The position numbers and the translations under genes were made by a program. Shown one piece after another: positions 30,593 to 41,064 of a stretch of DNA of 64,000 nt. The notes beneath the pieces were generated by a model. That model ran no database searches. It worked only from the letters and a program-made list of their open reading frames with translations, and was not told the origin of the DNA. Numbering within the stretch: the stretch's first letter is position 1; every line of letters begins with the position of its first letter. The DNA comes from Bremia lactucae (Eukaryota > Oomycota > Peronosporomycetes > Peronosporales > Peronosporaceae), in NCBI RefSeq assembly GCF_004359215.1, contig NC_090628.1:834173-898172 (forward strand). The letters run 5' to 3'.

Positions 30593-32911
30593 TTCGTTCT
30601 ATGCAAAAATTACCGCTGACCGATTGTCGGTTACGTAATCGTCCTCCGTGACGAGTACGCAAATCTGCTTGATTTTCCCACAATGCAGATCTCTCAAGAA
30701 CCGCTTAGGTTCTAGGGTTGGTAATTGAGTTATCTCCGAAGTTAATTTCGGAGGCGCATACAGATCAAGAGTATAAGCGCCTTCTCTTGATCCGTCATTA
30801 ACCAAGACATTCAATATCTCGGTTTCTTCCTGGAATATATCCACAGGCTGCCGAGGAATTCATTTCTCGGGATGCTGAAGTCTAGTCACTTCAGCATTTA
30901 CTAATTGAGGAGTTTTCTCCTTAAGTACGTGGGGACATGTTCCTTCAACGTCTTCCGACTGTGGTTGCGCTATCACAGTCGGGTCCTCTACGGTCGACTC
31001 TCTACTCGACCTAGGATCATCGTGCTGTCCCTTTTGGACAATTGGTATCTTCCTTGAATGTCGCCCGCTAGGTGAACATTCATGTCTCAATCCACTCGAC
31101 TTATTCGAGTGGTGGACCTTCGGCGCTGCCTGTGCATTCGCACAGCCGCCGGCAGCTGACTTCACAGTGTGATTGGTAATCAAACTGTGATCTTGTGCAG
31201 TCGTCATAACGACAGTGCCACAAGTGAGGCCATCGCACTCACTTGTAGTACATTCACACGCTTGTGGACGCTAAAGAAGTTCATTAGATGGCCATCTGAT
31301 GATCAAGTGGCAGGCAATCTTTACGGATTGATGCTGCCAGCTAATCCTTGGCTCTTATTTTCTGAGCCAAGGTAGACCTAGGAAGACATCAAATTTGTCA
31401 TCCAAATCCAGTACGATGAATTCATCATCGTACTGTAAATCTTTTAACGTGTAGTTAAATGTCACTACGCGTTTTATTACTGTTATCGATGCGCCTGTCG
31501 CTGGACGCACCGTCATCCTCGTTGGAGGGATGTCGCGCTCAACATATTTGAGCATACGACCCTATAGAGACTGGCGACGAATAAAGTTCTTTAACGCTTC
31601 ACAGTCCACTAGGGCTCTAAGTGACAAATCACTTTTTTATTTCAATGTGATGAGAGATACCTCATCACCTGGTGCGGAGAAACATAGTAATTGTGTGTCT
31701 GGAGCAACTTTCTTTAAGAGATTTGCAAACTCTTTTGAGGTTGCTATATCAGTAGAACGTTACGCCCCTACTGACCCGACCATTTTTTGGCGGTCCGCCT
31801 CGCTGATAAAATTTTGCAACAGCATCGGACCCGCGACCATTGCCCTGTTTGGCATTCGGTCCATAATTACGTTCAGTACCTTTCGGTTCTGGGCGTGGGG
31901 CACTGCACTCATGAGCGTAGTGTCCTAACTTTTGACAGCGATTGCATTTCTGCAATCGCTTATTGTTCGTAAAGCGAGGTCTCTCGCTTTCAATTTAGGA
32001 GAGGTTCAGAGGTTCTGGACCTCCAGGCTCGTGTCGTTTTGGAGGACGATACGATGACGAATTAGCTTGAGCCTGTCTCAAGATAAAGTCCTCCTGTTCC
32101 GCAACGGATATTGCTTTTTCAAGCGTATCCAGTTCCAAGCGGAACAGGTGGGTCTTTACGAAACTATACGTAAACCTTGCATGAGCACCGTAATCAACGT
32201 GTGTTCGTCAACTGGGTTGTTTTTGTTACAACTCGCCAAGATTCGTGTGTGCTGGGCATAAGCGTGAACATCACGCTTGCCTTGCTTGAGTTTCAAAAGC
32301 GCTGAACTAAGCCCTAGGCGGTTCAAACGTCTGTTTGAGCCGGTCTTTAACAGCCTCTAGCAACCCAAAGACATATGGGCCGCGCAACTTAAGGCTTAAT
32401 GCCCAAGTTTTGGCACGACCTGCCAAATTTGACTCAATAATGCGACTTGCATTTGCTTTCGACGATGTGACGAGCCGTAATGGCATCGTCCAACTCAACG
32501 AACCATCTTAAGAGGAGTCTTCTTCGACTCCCCTATACTTAGAGATGTCTATCTTTAAGGTTTCGAGACGACGCGTGTGCGTCATCCCAGGTACAGAGGT
32601 CTCTATCTGTTGCAACCTCAACAGTTCTTCCTGCTAAGAGCCTTGCTGATCAAGCGAGGCTACCTTCTCCTTCGCCTCGTCAAGTGCATGTTGCATGAAG
32701 TTGGCGATAGCTGAATAGAGGGCATTTTCTGTCCAAATATAGACATCATGTCCAAGATGGCATCATTCCCTACGATCGAACTCATTCGTTCGACCGCACT
32801 CCTTTCTATATCACTTAGAAAGGAGTAGCTATCACGCGAAACGTGATGCGTATTTCCATTATCATTTAACATGTCCATATTAGATGCTAAAACTGTGGTC
32901 CTTGGACGGAC
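30593..32911 (-). pseudogene. Gy4b gag and protease
   Basis: On the minus strand, the gag start at 32878 (MDMLNDNGNTHHVSRDS) is followed by capsid pieces (32498-32307, SNLAGRAKTWALSLKLRGP) and the zinc knuckle CNRCQKLGHYAHEC near 31950-31910. Protease pieces are at 31555-31355 (RDIPPTRMTVRPATGASITV, FIVLDLDDKFDVFLGLPWL). The active site reads VDCEAL, lacking the usual Gly. Linker and pre-RT are at 31207-30599. Stops and shifts are shared with Gy5, pointing to DNA-level duplication after decay. Confidence 0.8.
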
Positions 32912-32926
32912 TACGAAGTGCTACCA
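32912..32926 (-). other. Primer-binding site of Gy4b
   Basis: The minus strand reads TGGTAGCACTTCGTA, two bases from the LTR end. Confidence 0.65.
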
Positions 32927-33130
32927 GGTGTAACAGGGCACTGCCGACTTGTACTGCTTCAGTACAAGTCCACTTCGCACTGCCTCAGTGCGAGTGGTGC
33001 CTCACGTCACCACTAGTTCACGTACACTAATACAAAGAGCTTCTTTGAAAAGTGAGGCCTTAGAGCAGAACCGGCTGACGAACACCTCTATCCGGACTTG
33101 AAGGTTCTCCCTCGACATCATTCTCTCTTA

Positions 33131-33187
33131 GTCCGAGTGCTTAGAACCCGATTGGACATGTCCACCGCGGAACATCAGCAGACCGAT
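33131..33187 (+). repeat. Integrase-derived patch 1 inside LTR B
   Basis: Translates on plus as VRVLRTRLDMSTAEHQQTD. Gy2 integrase reads FRVLGTRLDMPTADHLQTD at the equivalent place, next to the catalytic Glu motif. Confidence 0.75.
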
Positions 33188-33483
33188 GCGAAAATGGTTG
33201 GTTGGTGTCGAAAGGATGCTTGAAGCGAGTTGGAAAAGAATTTTCGTAAACTGTATTTAATATAATTAAGTTCTTCTGTTTCTATTTATTTATACGAACT
33301 TAATATATGCTAATTCAAAACATGTAATAAAATTTTATCTGTCTCTCTCTTTGTGCGCGTCCAGCGCCGACTGGACCGCGGAGCAAGTAGATATAATGGC
33401 CTATATCTACCAATGGATAAGCATTTCAAATATTACCATGTAAAGTAATATTCTCCAAATATTCTCTACCTTTTAGATAATAT

Positions 33484-33530
33484 ATTCGGTACTTCAAATT
33501 CTCATCATGAGGAGCAACGACGCGCGGAGG
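33484..33530 (-). repeat. Integrase-derived patch 2 inside LTR B
   Basis: Translates on minus as PPRVVAPHDENLKYR, against PPRVVIPHDEDLKYR in the Gy2 integrase zinc region (about 18895-18941). About 42 of 46 bases agree. Confidence 0.8.
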
Positions 33531-33577
33531 AATCAACAACCTTTAAGTGTTAGTTTTATGTAACGATACCCCCGGAC

Positions 33578-34248
33578 AGATATGTGCTGCTGAGTTAATC
33601 TTGATGTGGCATTTCTTTTATAACCACATCCCTTCAAAAAAGCGAAATACTTATTTCTTTTGAAGAGTATTACACCTGTCTAAAATTATAACCTTTATAA
33701 TTTATCAGGAAGAGGCGTCCCACCATTATTAATTTAGACAAATTATAAGCCAAAAAAACTTTCACATATTCGGACTGACAATTATACAAGCATTACAAAA
33801 TTATTTTCACAGGCAGTGGGAATTAACGCAATTAACTTTTTCTCAAGACTGCCGTAGAGGTCCGCATGGTATAACCTTGCTCGCGGGCAGACGCGTCAAC
33901 GACCAAATTTTCCTTCTTAAGGTTCGTAGGTACAGCGCATATGGATTTATGAGTGAGTGACAAGTCATATTCAAACCCACTGATGGAAGCTTGTCATTCT
34001 TGTAGAGATATTATAGCAGAGCAGACAACTTGTAGTCAGGAAGTAAATTGGAAAGTATATTAGTCTTTAGAAAACTTACACATGCAATCAGCTACTCCTT
34101 TGTAGAAGCACTACAAAGGTCTCATATGAGTCATTTCTTTCTTCATCTAACAGATTGCTGTAGTTTCATTTTCTGTGTCCGTTGCAAAACGATTACAATC
34201 AATCGTCATTATGACGTTTGAGCGTACACAGAATGTCCAACATCAACA
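33578..34248 (-). repeat. Probable 3' LTR of Co1
   Basis: Begins TGTTGATGTTGGACATTCTG right after the polypurine tract. The far end is uncertain because no second copy is present; it lies near 33580. Confidence 0.6.
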
Positions 34249-34324
34249 CTCCTCCTCGACTAGAAGTCTCCATCGTTTGTCTTTGCCACGAGAAATTGGA
34301 ACTTGTTGGTCGAAATTGCCTTAG

Positions 34325-35096
34325 TTAGAAAATCGGCGAGCTGTGACTTGGTTTCAATAAACTTCGGCTAAATGACCTTGGCCTTGACTTGGTCGCGAAC
34401 GAAGTGCTCGCGAATATCAATATGTTTCGCTCGACTTTGATAGCCTTCGTCCTTCGCAATAGCAATCGCTGGTTGTCTTCATACACAACCACTGGACCGT
34501 CAATCTTGACCTTCATCTCCAACAATAATTTTTTTGACCACAAAATTTCTTGAATGCACAACGAAATTGCGACATATTCAGCTTTGGCAGTACTTAGTCA
34601 TACACTGTTCTAAAGCTTCGACTTGAATATGACTGGAGAGTCATTGACCATCACCATGACTCCAGATGTCGAACGTCGACTATCTTTGTCACTTCCCCAA
34701 TCTGCATCACTAAATGCACTCAGCTACAGGTCACCAGGTTGCTTCGATAACAAATTCCGTTTGTTGCAGTCGACTTTAGGTAGCGCAGCACACGAATGGC
34801 TGCATTCCAGTGTTCTTCACTCGGTTTTTTCAAATGTCGACTCAGTCGACCTACTGCAGATGCAATATCATGTCTTCTACCTTCGCCACATGTAGGAGTG
34901 ATCCTACCAGAGATCGATACGGCCGATTCTCCATTTTTGAGTCCTTTTCCTCGCACTTAAGCATGACTTGACCTTCCACACTTGGGTTGTAAACAACTTT
35001 CGCCCCGACTTGGTTGAACTTTACGACCATCCTGTCAATGCACGCATTTTTGGCTGATCTTGAGCTACCTTGTATGCTGTGCATAGTCCACCTCAA
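34325..35096 (-). pseudogene. Co1 RNase H, frameshifted
   Basis: Pieces carry RSLVGSLLHVAKVEDMILHLQ, the GRLSRHLKKPSEEHWNAAIR and LRYLKSTATNGICY segment, and IQEILWSKKLLLEMKVKIDG then VVYEDNQ near 34480, all typical of the copia RNase H domain. Three frames are used. Confidence 0.78.
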
Positions 35097-35871
35097 TGCC
35101 GAGGATAAATCTCACATTGCCTAGCGTCTTTAACTTGAAATGACTTGCAAGTTCATCTGCAACTTTGTCAATTAAATTAGCAGAAGTACCTCCAATCAGC
35201 ATATCATCGACATACAGCGTCACGTAAATCCACGAAAGGTTTCCATCGTGATGGACAAAGACGCACGGGTCCGAAACACATGGCACGAAACCCATGTTGC
35301 AAAACACCTTCGAAATTGTCTTCAACCATGTTGCAGCAGCCTGTTTTAATCCATACAAACTTCTGTTGAGCTTCAAAACTTGACCTGGATCCATGTCGAC
35401 CCTCTGAGGCGTAAAAATGTACACATCTTCGTTCAATACGCCATTTATGAACGCAAAATCACCATCATAATGGTGAATTGTCATTGCATGATGACAACAC
35501 ACAGCCAGGAAGACGCGAATAGAATTCGTGTTCGCAACCGGCAAATATGTTTCGTGGTAGTCAACTCCATAGGTTTGACGATAACCCAACGCCACAAGTC
35601 GAGCTTTGTACCGCTCAATATCACCATATTCGTTACTTTTGATTGAAAAACCCACTTGGTTCCAATCACCTTTTTGTTTGGAGAATTCTCCACTGCAGTC
35701 CATGTTTTTTGTTATCCAGTGCCTTAAGTTCGACCTTGATCGCATCACTCCCCATCTTGGATTGAGGAGACGCCACTGCATCGTGGTATGTAGATGGAGT
35801 TTCGAATTCTGCATTTGCTTGCTCATACTTAATTCGATATCTTTTTGAGGCCCGAGCCTCTGGCTCCTCAC
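35065..35871 (-). pseudogene. Co1 reverse transcriptase
   Basis: 268 open codons. Copia RT hallmarks: NEYGDIERYKARLVALGYRQ, GVDYHETYLPVANTNSIR, LNRSLYGLKQAAATW and the catalytic YVDDMLIGG. It appears nearly complete. The first ~60 codons are probably out of frame with the true start. Confidence 0.88.
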
Positions 35872-35934
35872 TGCGCGATGTATTATGTATAGTTGACGTC
35901 CTGACTGGAACCAAAGCTTGATCTCATAGCTCGA

Positions 35935-36932
35935 TCATGGTAACGCGAGCGGGGCATTTTGACCACCAAATTGAGATGATTGCACCATAGAGAAATCAGT
36001 GTGATAATCCAAGTCCCCCCTGGGCACAATGTCTCGAGTCGTAATCATATCCAAATCAGTTGGCTCCATGTAAACATCATCGATATCGAAAGCAGGATCA
36101 GACACATGCTCAAAACCCTGGCGTGGAGTTATAGACTCAAATTCACTTGGAGGTGGAATGATTTGATCATTGCCAGTCTGGTCCACAACCATTGGCTCTA
36201 CGTCATATTGAGTAGTAATAATTGGTAATCGAATAACATCTGTATCGTCATCATTGTCATGATCCACACGTAGAGAAACCTGTATATCTCCAACCACTTG
36301 CACATACTTGGACCTTGGCAACTCTTGTAAAGTCACTGGTCGCGTGATCTCCAGTCGATCAGACTCGAAGTTCCAGACACGATATCTCTTCAAATCGTCT
36401 GAGTAACCCAAAACATGCATCGACATGCCTTCTTGTCCAACTTTAGACGTTTTATTTTGCAATGTGTGCGTAACCTTTTTGCACCTAACACTCGTATGTG
36501 CGACAAATCTGGATTGGTTCCAAAACTTTAAATGGGGTCTTGGTTGGTTGAGAGGCGCACGTAACTCGACTAGTCACGTATACTGCAGTATTCATCGCTT
36601 CAGCCCACCATTTCTTCTCCACTTGCATGTAATTTAGCATCGATCTTGCTCGTTGTGTCAGTGTTCGATTTAGTCTTTCAGCCATTCCATTTTGCTGTGG
36701 CGACTTCGTACTTCTTCAAATCGCTTGTTACTGTACTCGCCACCATTGTCGGTGCGAATACACTTATCTTGGTACTTACCGGGTTTTCCATCATCGACTT
36801 GTACTCGGTGAGCTTATCCACCGCATTTGACTTGTGTGCAATATAGCATGCGACCTCATAGAGTGAATAATCATCTAAAAATGTCATTTCGAATCTTGCT
36901 CCATCTTGCGACTTGGTCTCCTTTGGTTCCAT
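35935..36932 (-). pseudogene. Co1 integrase core, C-terminus and linker
   Basis: 36932-36678 carries the core (MTFLDDYSLYEVACYIAHKS), 36685-36485 the MAERLNRTLTQRARSMLNYM motif with the catalytic Glu, and 36462-35935 the acidic integrase-RT linker starting with a MHVLGYSDDLKRYRVWN segment. Frame breaks lie near 36680 and 36470. Confidence 0.82.
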
Positions 36933-37663
36933 AACGTCGCTGTGAAAAACTTGGAGCAGTGAATTTGTCTAACTTCACCGTACTTAGACTTCGGAAACGG
37001 CTTGACTGAAGACTTGCCTGTCACACACCCTTCGCTGATTTCGTCTTGGTAATCATCAACACTAGACGGATCTTGCATCTTAAATTCCCCAACACACTTG
37101 TCAAGGTTTTTCATTGCCTTAAATGGCAAGTGTCCTCGTCTTGCGTGCCATACACTTGGACTCGTACGTTTCGCTCCATCGCCAACCTCTTCACTCGCAT
37201 TTGCAGATTCCACTGTATCACACTCCAACACAAACAATTTACCCTTTTGGTTCACTTGAGTCACCGCTTCTTGACCATTTCTGATTTCACACATTTTGTT
37301 TTGAAAAATGACATGTATACCTTTTGCAGACAATGCAGGAACTGATAGGAGACGACGATTCAGCTTTGGAACGTACAACACGTCTTCAATACGTATTGAT
37401 TTCTTGTTCTTCAACATGACACGAATTGTCCCAACTCCAGCAGCCAAAACTGTTTCTTCATTCGCAATCGAGATTTCAACAGACCTGTTAAGCGATCTGA
37501 TTCCCACAAACATATCTTGGTATGGGCACATATCACAACTCGCACCACTGTCGAGTAGCCAACCTTCAGAGCTATGTTCACCCACAGTGAACGCTTGCTC
37601 AGAGCTTTTGTTCTTGTCTGAATTCTCCAGCATTCTTGTTTCTTGTGTCCATTTCTGCCGCAT
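36884..37663 (-). pseudogene. Co1 protease and GAG-pre-integrase
   Basis: 260 open codons. The aspartic protease motif WLLDSGASCDMC is near residue 35-46. The flap and LYVPKLNRRLLSV follow, then the GAG-pre-integrase zinc region starting HARRGHLPFKAMKNL near 174-188. The last ~30 codons drift from the integrase frame. Confidence 0.85.
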
Positions 37664-38297
37664 ATAAAAACGTCCCAGTAATCTTGTTTCTTGTTTCCTT
37701 CGACCGAAAACGCTTGCTCTTGAAGTTTCTTGTAGCCTTCAACGCAATTTTGCTCTTCTCCTTTCGAGCAATGCCTTCGTATTCACGACATAGCATCTCC
37801 TTGGCTTAAAACTAATCAATGTCCCTCGTGTTCTCGATAATCCGGACGATCTGATCGTATTCATCAGTCAAGTTTCCAAGCAGAATCACGAGCCGCTCAG
37901 CTTGCGCGACCTCGTCACCGACGGCTTGCATTGACATACGCAGCTCATCAAACTTGAGAAAGTGATCCATTACACTTTCTCTCTTAAGCTCGTGCAATTG
38001 TCGACGCATCTGCACCATGAATGCTTCTGCGAAGAAAGAAGCTCTTCAAAATTTCCCATGCTTCTGCAGGTGTCTCTGCATTTCGAACCATGGACTGAAG
38101 ACTTAAGTTCATCATCGTACACAAGTTTGCGAAGGCCTTCATATCGTTGACTTTCCATAAAGACGCGCTAGCGTCAACTTCACACGGTGCCGCCGTCGCG
38201 TCGACGTGCTCCAATAGCCCCTTCTTGGCGAGCTTCATTCGCGCGTTAAACTCCCATACGAAGTAGTTGTCTTCGTTGAGAGCATCGTTCGCTCCCA
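37599..38297 (-). pseudogene. Co1 gag, 5'-truncated
   Basis: Begins directly at the LTR B border with LGANDALNEDNYFVWEF. Pieces 38238-37984, 38018-37812 and 37796-37599 carry the copia gag (UBN2-like) LRRSIHGADASTIA and LHELKRESVMDHFLKFDELR segments. No CCHC zinc knuckle is obvious. The initiator is lost. Confidence 0.8.
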
Positions 38298-38725
38298 GTA
38301 TCGTTACATGAAATTAACACTTAAAGATTGTTAATTAATATATTATCTAAAAGGTAAAGAATATTTGGAGAATATTACTGTACATGGTAATTTCTAAAGG
38401 CTTATCCATTGGTAGATATAGGCCATTATATCTACTTTCTCCGCGGTCCAGTCAGCGCTAGACGCGCGCAAAGAGAAAGACAGATAGCACTTTTAGTACA
38501 TGTTATGTATTAGTTTTTAATTAAGTTAGTATTAAGTAGATAGACAAGAAGAACTTAATTATATTAATACAGTTTATATTTAACCCTCTTTAAAACAAGT
38601 GTTTTAAAGAGAAGACTTCCTCTGCACGTACTAGTGTACGTGAGTGACGTGAGGCACCACTCGCACTGAGGTAGTGCGAAGTGGACTTGTACTGAAGCTG
38701 TACAAGTCGGCAGTGCCCTGTTACA
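38298..38725 (+). repeat. LTR B (5' LTR of Gy5), first ~12 bp missing
   Basis: Starts at TATCGTTACATGAAATT, against TGTAACGGGGTGTATCGTTAC in full copies. The missing start is replaced by copia gag sequence. It ends CCCTGTTACA, then CC and the primer-binding site. Confidence 0.85.
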
Positions 38726-38727
38726 CC

Positions 38728-38740
38728 TGGTAGCACTTCG
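38728..38740 (+). other. Primer-binding site of Gy5
   Basis: TGGTAGCACTTCG two bases after the LTR end. Confidence 0.65.
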
Positions 38741-38775
38741 TAGTCCGTCCAAGGACCACAGTTCCAGCATTTAAC

Positions 38776-39854
38776 ATGGACATGTTAAATGATAATGGAA
38801 ATACGCATCACGTTTCGCGTGATAGCTACTCCTTTCTAAGTGACATAGAAAGGAGTGCGGCCGAATGAATGAGTTCGTTCGTAGGGAATGATGCCATCTT
38901 GGCCATGATGTCTATATTTGGACAGAAATGCTCTTTATTCAGCTATCGCCAACTTCGTACAACATGTACTTGACGAGGCGAAGGAGAAGGTAGCCTCGCT
39001 TGATCAGCAAGGCTTTTAGCAGGAAGAACTGTTGAGGTTGCAGCAGGTAGAGACCTCTGTACCTGGGATGACGCACACGCGTCGTCTCGAAACCTTAAAG
39101 ATAGACATCTCTAAGTATAGGGGAGTCGAAGAAGACTCCTCTTAAGATGGTTCGTTGAGTTGGACGATGCCATTACGGCTCGTCACATCGTCGAAAGCAA
39201 ATGCAAGTCGCATTATTGAGTCAAATTTGGCAGGTCGTGCCAAAACTTGGGCATTAAGCCTTAAGTTGCGCGGCCCATATGTCTTTGGGTTGCTAGAGGC
39301 TGTTAAAGACCGGCTCAAACAGACGTTTGAACCGCCTAGGGCTTAGTTCACGCTTTTGTAACTCAAGCAAGGCAAGCGTGATGTTCACGCTTATGCCTAG
39401 CACATACGACTCTTAGCGAGTTGTATCACGAACAATCCAGTTCATAAACACAAACCGTTGCCCTTTTTGGCATTCGGTCCATAATTACGTTCAGTACCTC
39501 TCGGTTCTGGGCGTGGGCACTGCACTCATGAGCGTGGTGTCCTAACTTTTGACAGCGATTGCAGAAATGCAATCGCTTATTGTTCGAAAAGCGAGGTTTT
39601 TCGCTTTCAATATAGGAGAGGTCCAGAGGTTCTGGACCTCCAAGCTCGTGTCGTCGTGGAGGACGATACGATGACGAACTAGCTTGAGCCTGTCTCAAGC
39701 TAAAGTCTTCCTGTTCCGCAGCGATTATTGTTTTTTTTTCAAGCGTATCTAGTTCCAAGCGGAACAAGTGGGTCTTCACGGGACCATCCGTAAGACCTTG
39801 CATGAACACCGTAATCAACGTGCGCGCGGGTCCGACGCTGTTGCAAAATTGCAA
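38776..39854 (+). pseudogene. Gy5 gag with internal micro-inversion
   Basis: The ATG at 38776 starts MDMLNDNGNTHHVSRDS. Capsid pieces are on plus (39155-39346, SNLAGRAKTWALSLKLRGP). From about 39461 to 39828 the sequence is inverted: the minus strand reads the following gag portion, ITVFMQGLTDGPVKTHLFRL through the zinc knuckle CNRCQKLGHHAHEC, open over 142 codons. Plus orientation resumes with GGGTCCGACGCTGTTGC. Gy4b carries the same region uninverted. Confidence 0.8.
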
Positions 39855-40039
39855 CAGCGAGGCGGACCACCAAAATATGCTTGGGGTCCGTAGGGGCGCA
39901 ACGTCCTCCTAGTCCAGCAACCTCAAGAGAATTTGCAAATCTCTTGAAGAAAGTTGCTCCAGACACACAATTAGTATGTGTCTCCGCACTAGGTGATGAG
40001 GAATACCTCATCACCTTGAAATAAAGTGACAAATGATTT

Positions 40040-41064
40040 GTCACTTAGAGCCCTAGTGGACTGTGAAGCGTTAAAGAACTTTATTCGTCGCCAGTCTCTA
40101 TAGGGTCGTATGCTCAAATATGTTGAGCGCGACATCCCTCCAACGAGGATGACGGTGCGTCCAGCGACAGGCGCATCGATAACAGTAATAAAACGCGTAG
40201 TGACATTTAACTACACGTTAAAAGATTTAAAGTACGATGATGAATTCATCGTACTGGATTTGGATGACAAATTTGATGTCTTCCTAGGTCTACCTTGGCT
40301 CAGAAAATAAGAACCAAGGATTAGCTGGCAGCATCAATCCGTAAAGATTGCCTGCCACTTGATCATCAGAAGGCCATCTGATGAACTTCTTTAGCGTCCA
40401 CAAGCGTGTGAATGTACTACAAGTGAGTGCGATGGCCTCACTTGTGGCACTGTCGTTATGACGACTGCACAAGATCACAGTTTGATTACCAATCACACTG
40501 TGAAGTCAGCTGCCGGCGGCTGTGCGAATGCACAGGCAGCGCCGAAGGTCCACCACTCGAATAAGTCGAGTGGATTGAGACATGAATGTTCACCTGGCGG
40601 GCGACATTCAAGGAAGATACCAATTGTCCAAAAGGGACAGCACGATGATCCTAGGTCGAGTAGAGAGTCGACCGTAGAGGACCCGACTGTGATAGCGCAA
40701 CCACAGTCAAAAGACGTTGAAGGAACATGTCCCCACGTACTTAAGGAGAAAACTCCTCAATTAGTAAATGCTGAAGTGACTAGACTTCAGCATCCCGAGA
40801 AATGAATTCCTCGGCAGCCTGTGGATATATTCCAGGAAGAAACCGAGATATTGAATGTCTTGGTTAATGACGGATCAAGAGAAGGCGCTTATACTCTTGA
40901 TCTGTATGCGCCTCCGAAGTTAACTTCGGAGATAACTCAATTACCAACCCTAGAACCTAAGCGGTTCTTGAGAGATCTGCATAGCGGTAAATTCAAGCAG
41001 ATCTGAGTACCCGTCACAAAGGACGATTACGTAACCGACTTCCGGTCAGCGGTAATTTTATGCA
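40040..41064 (+). pseudogene. Gy5 protease, linker and pre-RT segment
   Basis: Protease at 40110-40310 (RDIPPTRMTVRPATGASITV, FIVLDLDDKFDVFLGLPWL), with the active site as VDCEAL. Linker at 40458-40805. Pre-RT at 40821-41006 (EEVTEILN-like start, PTLEPKRFLRDLHSG). It is nearly identical to the inverse of 30650-31700 and ends at the junction with the inverted RT. Confidence 0.78.

Larger units (their letters stand above)
32929..33577 (-). repeat. LTR B, minus orientation, with foreign patches
   Basis: LTR B ends are recognisable at 32929 (TGTAACAGGG on plus, i.e. the 3' terminus) and near 33570, but the copy is about 210 bp longer than others. Roughly 33015-33240 and 33484-33530 are not LTR. 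Both contain integrase-coding matches (see findings). The first ~10 bases of the LTR are eroded. Confidence 0.8.
33578..38297 (-). mobile_element. Co1: Ty1/copia element, 5' LTR and gag start missing
   Basis: Minus-strand order gag, protease, integrase, RT, RNase H (integrase before RT) is copia order. A polypurine tract (CGAGGAGGAG on minus, 34258-34249) leads into a TGTTGATGTTGG LTR start at 34248. The element is flanked by two LTR B copies pointing away from its centre. The 5' end is cut inside gag by LTR B at 38298. Several frameshifts make it defective. Confidence 0.87.
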
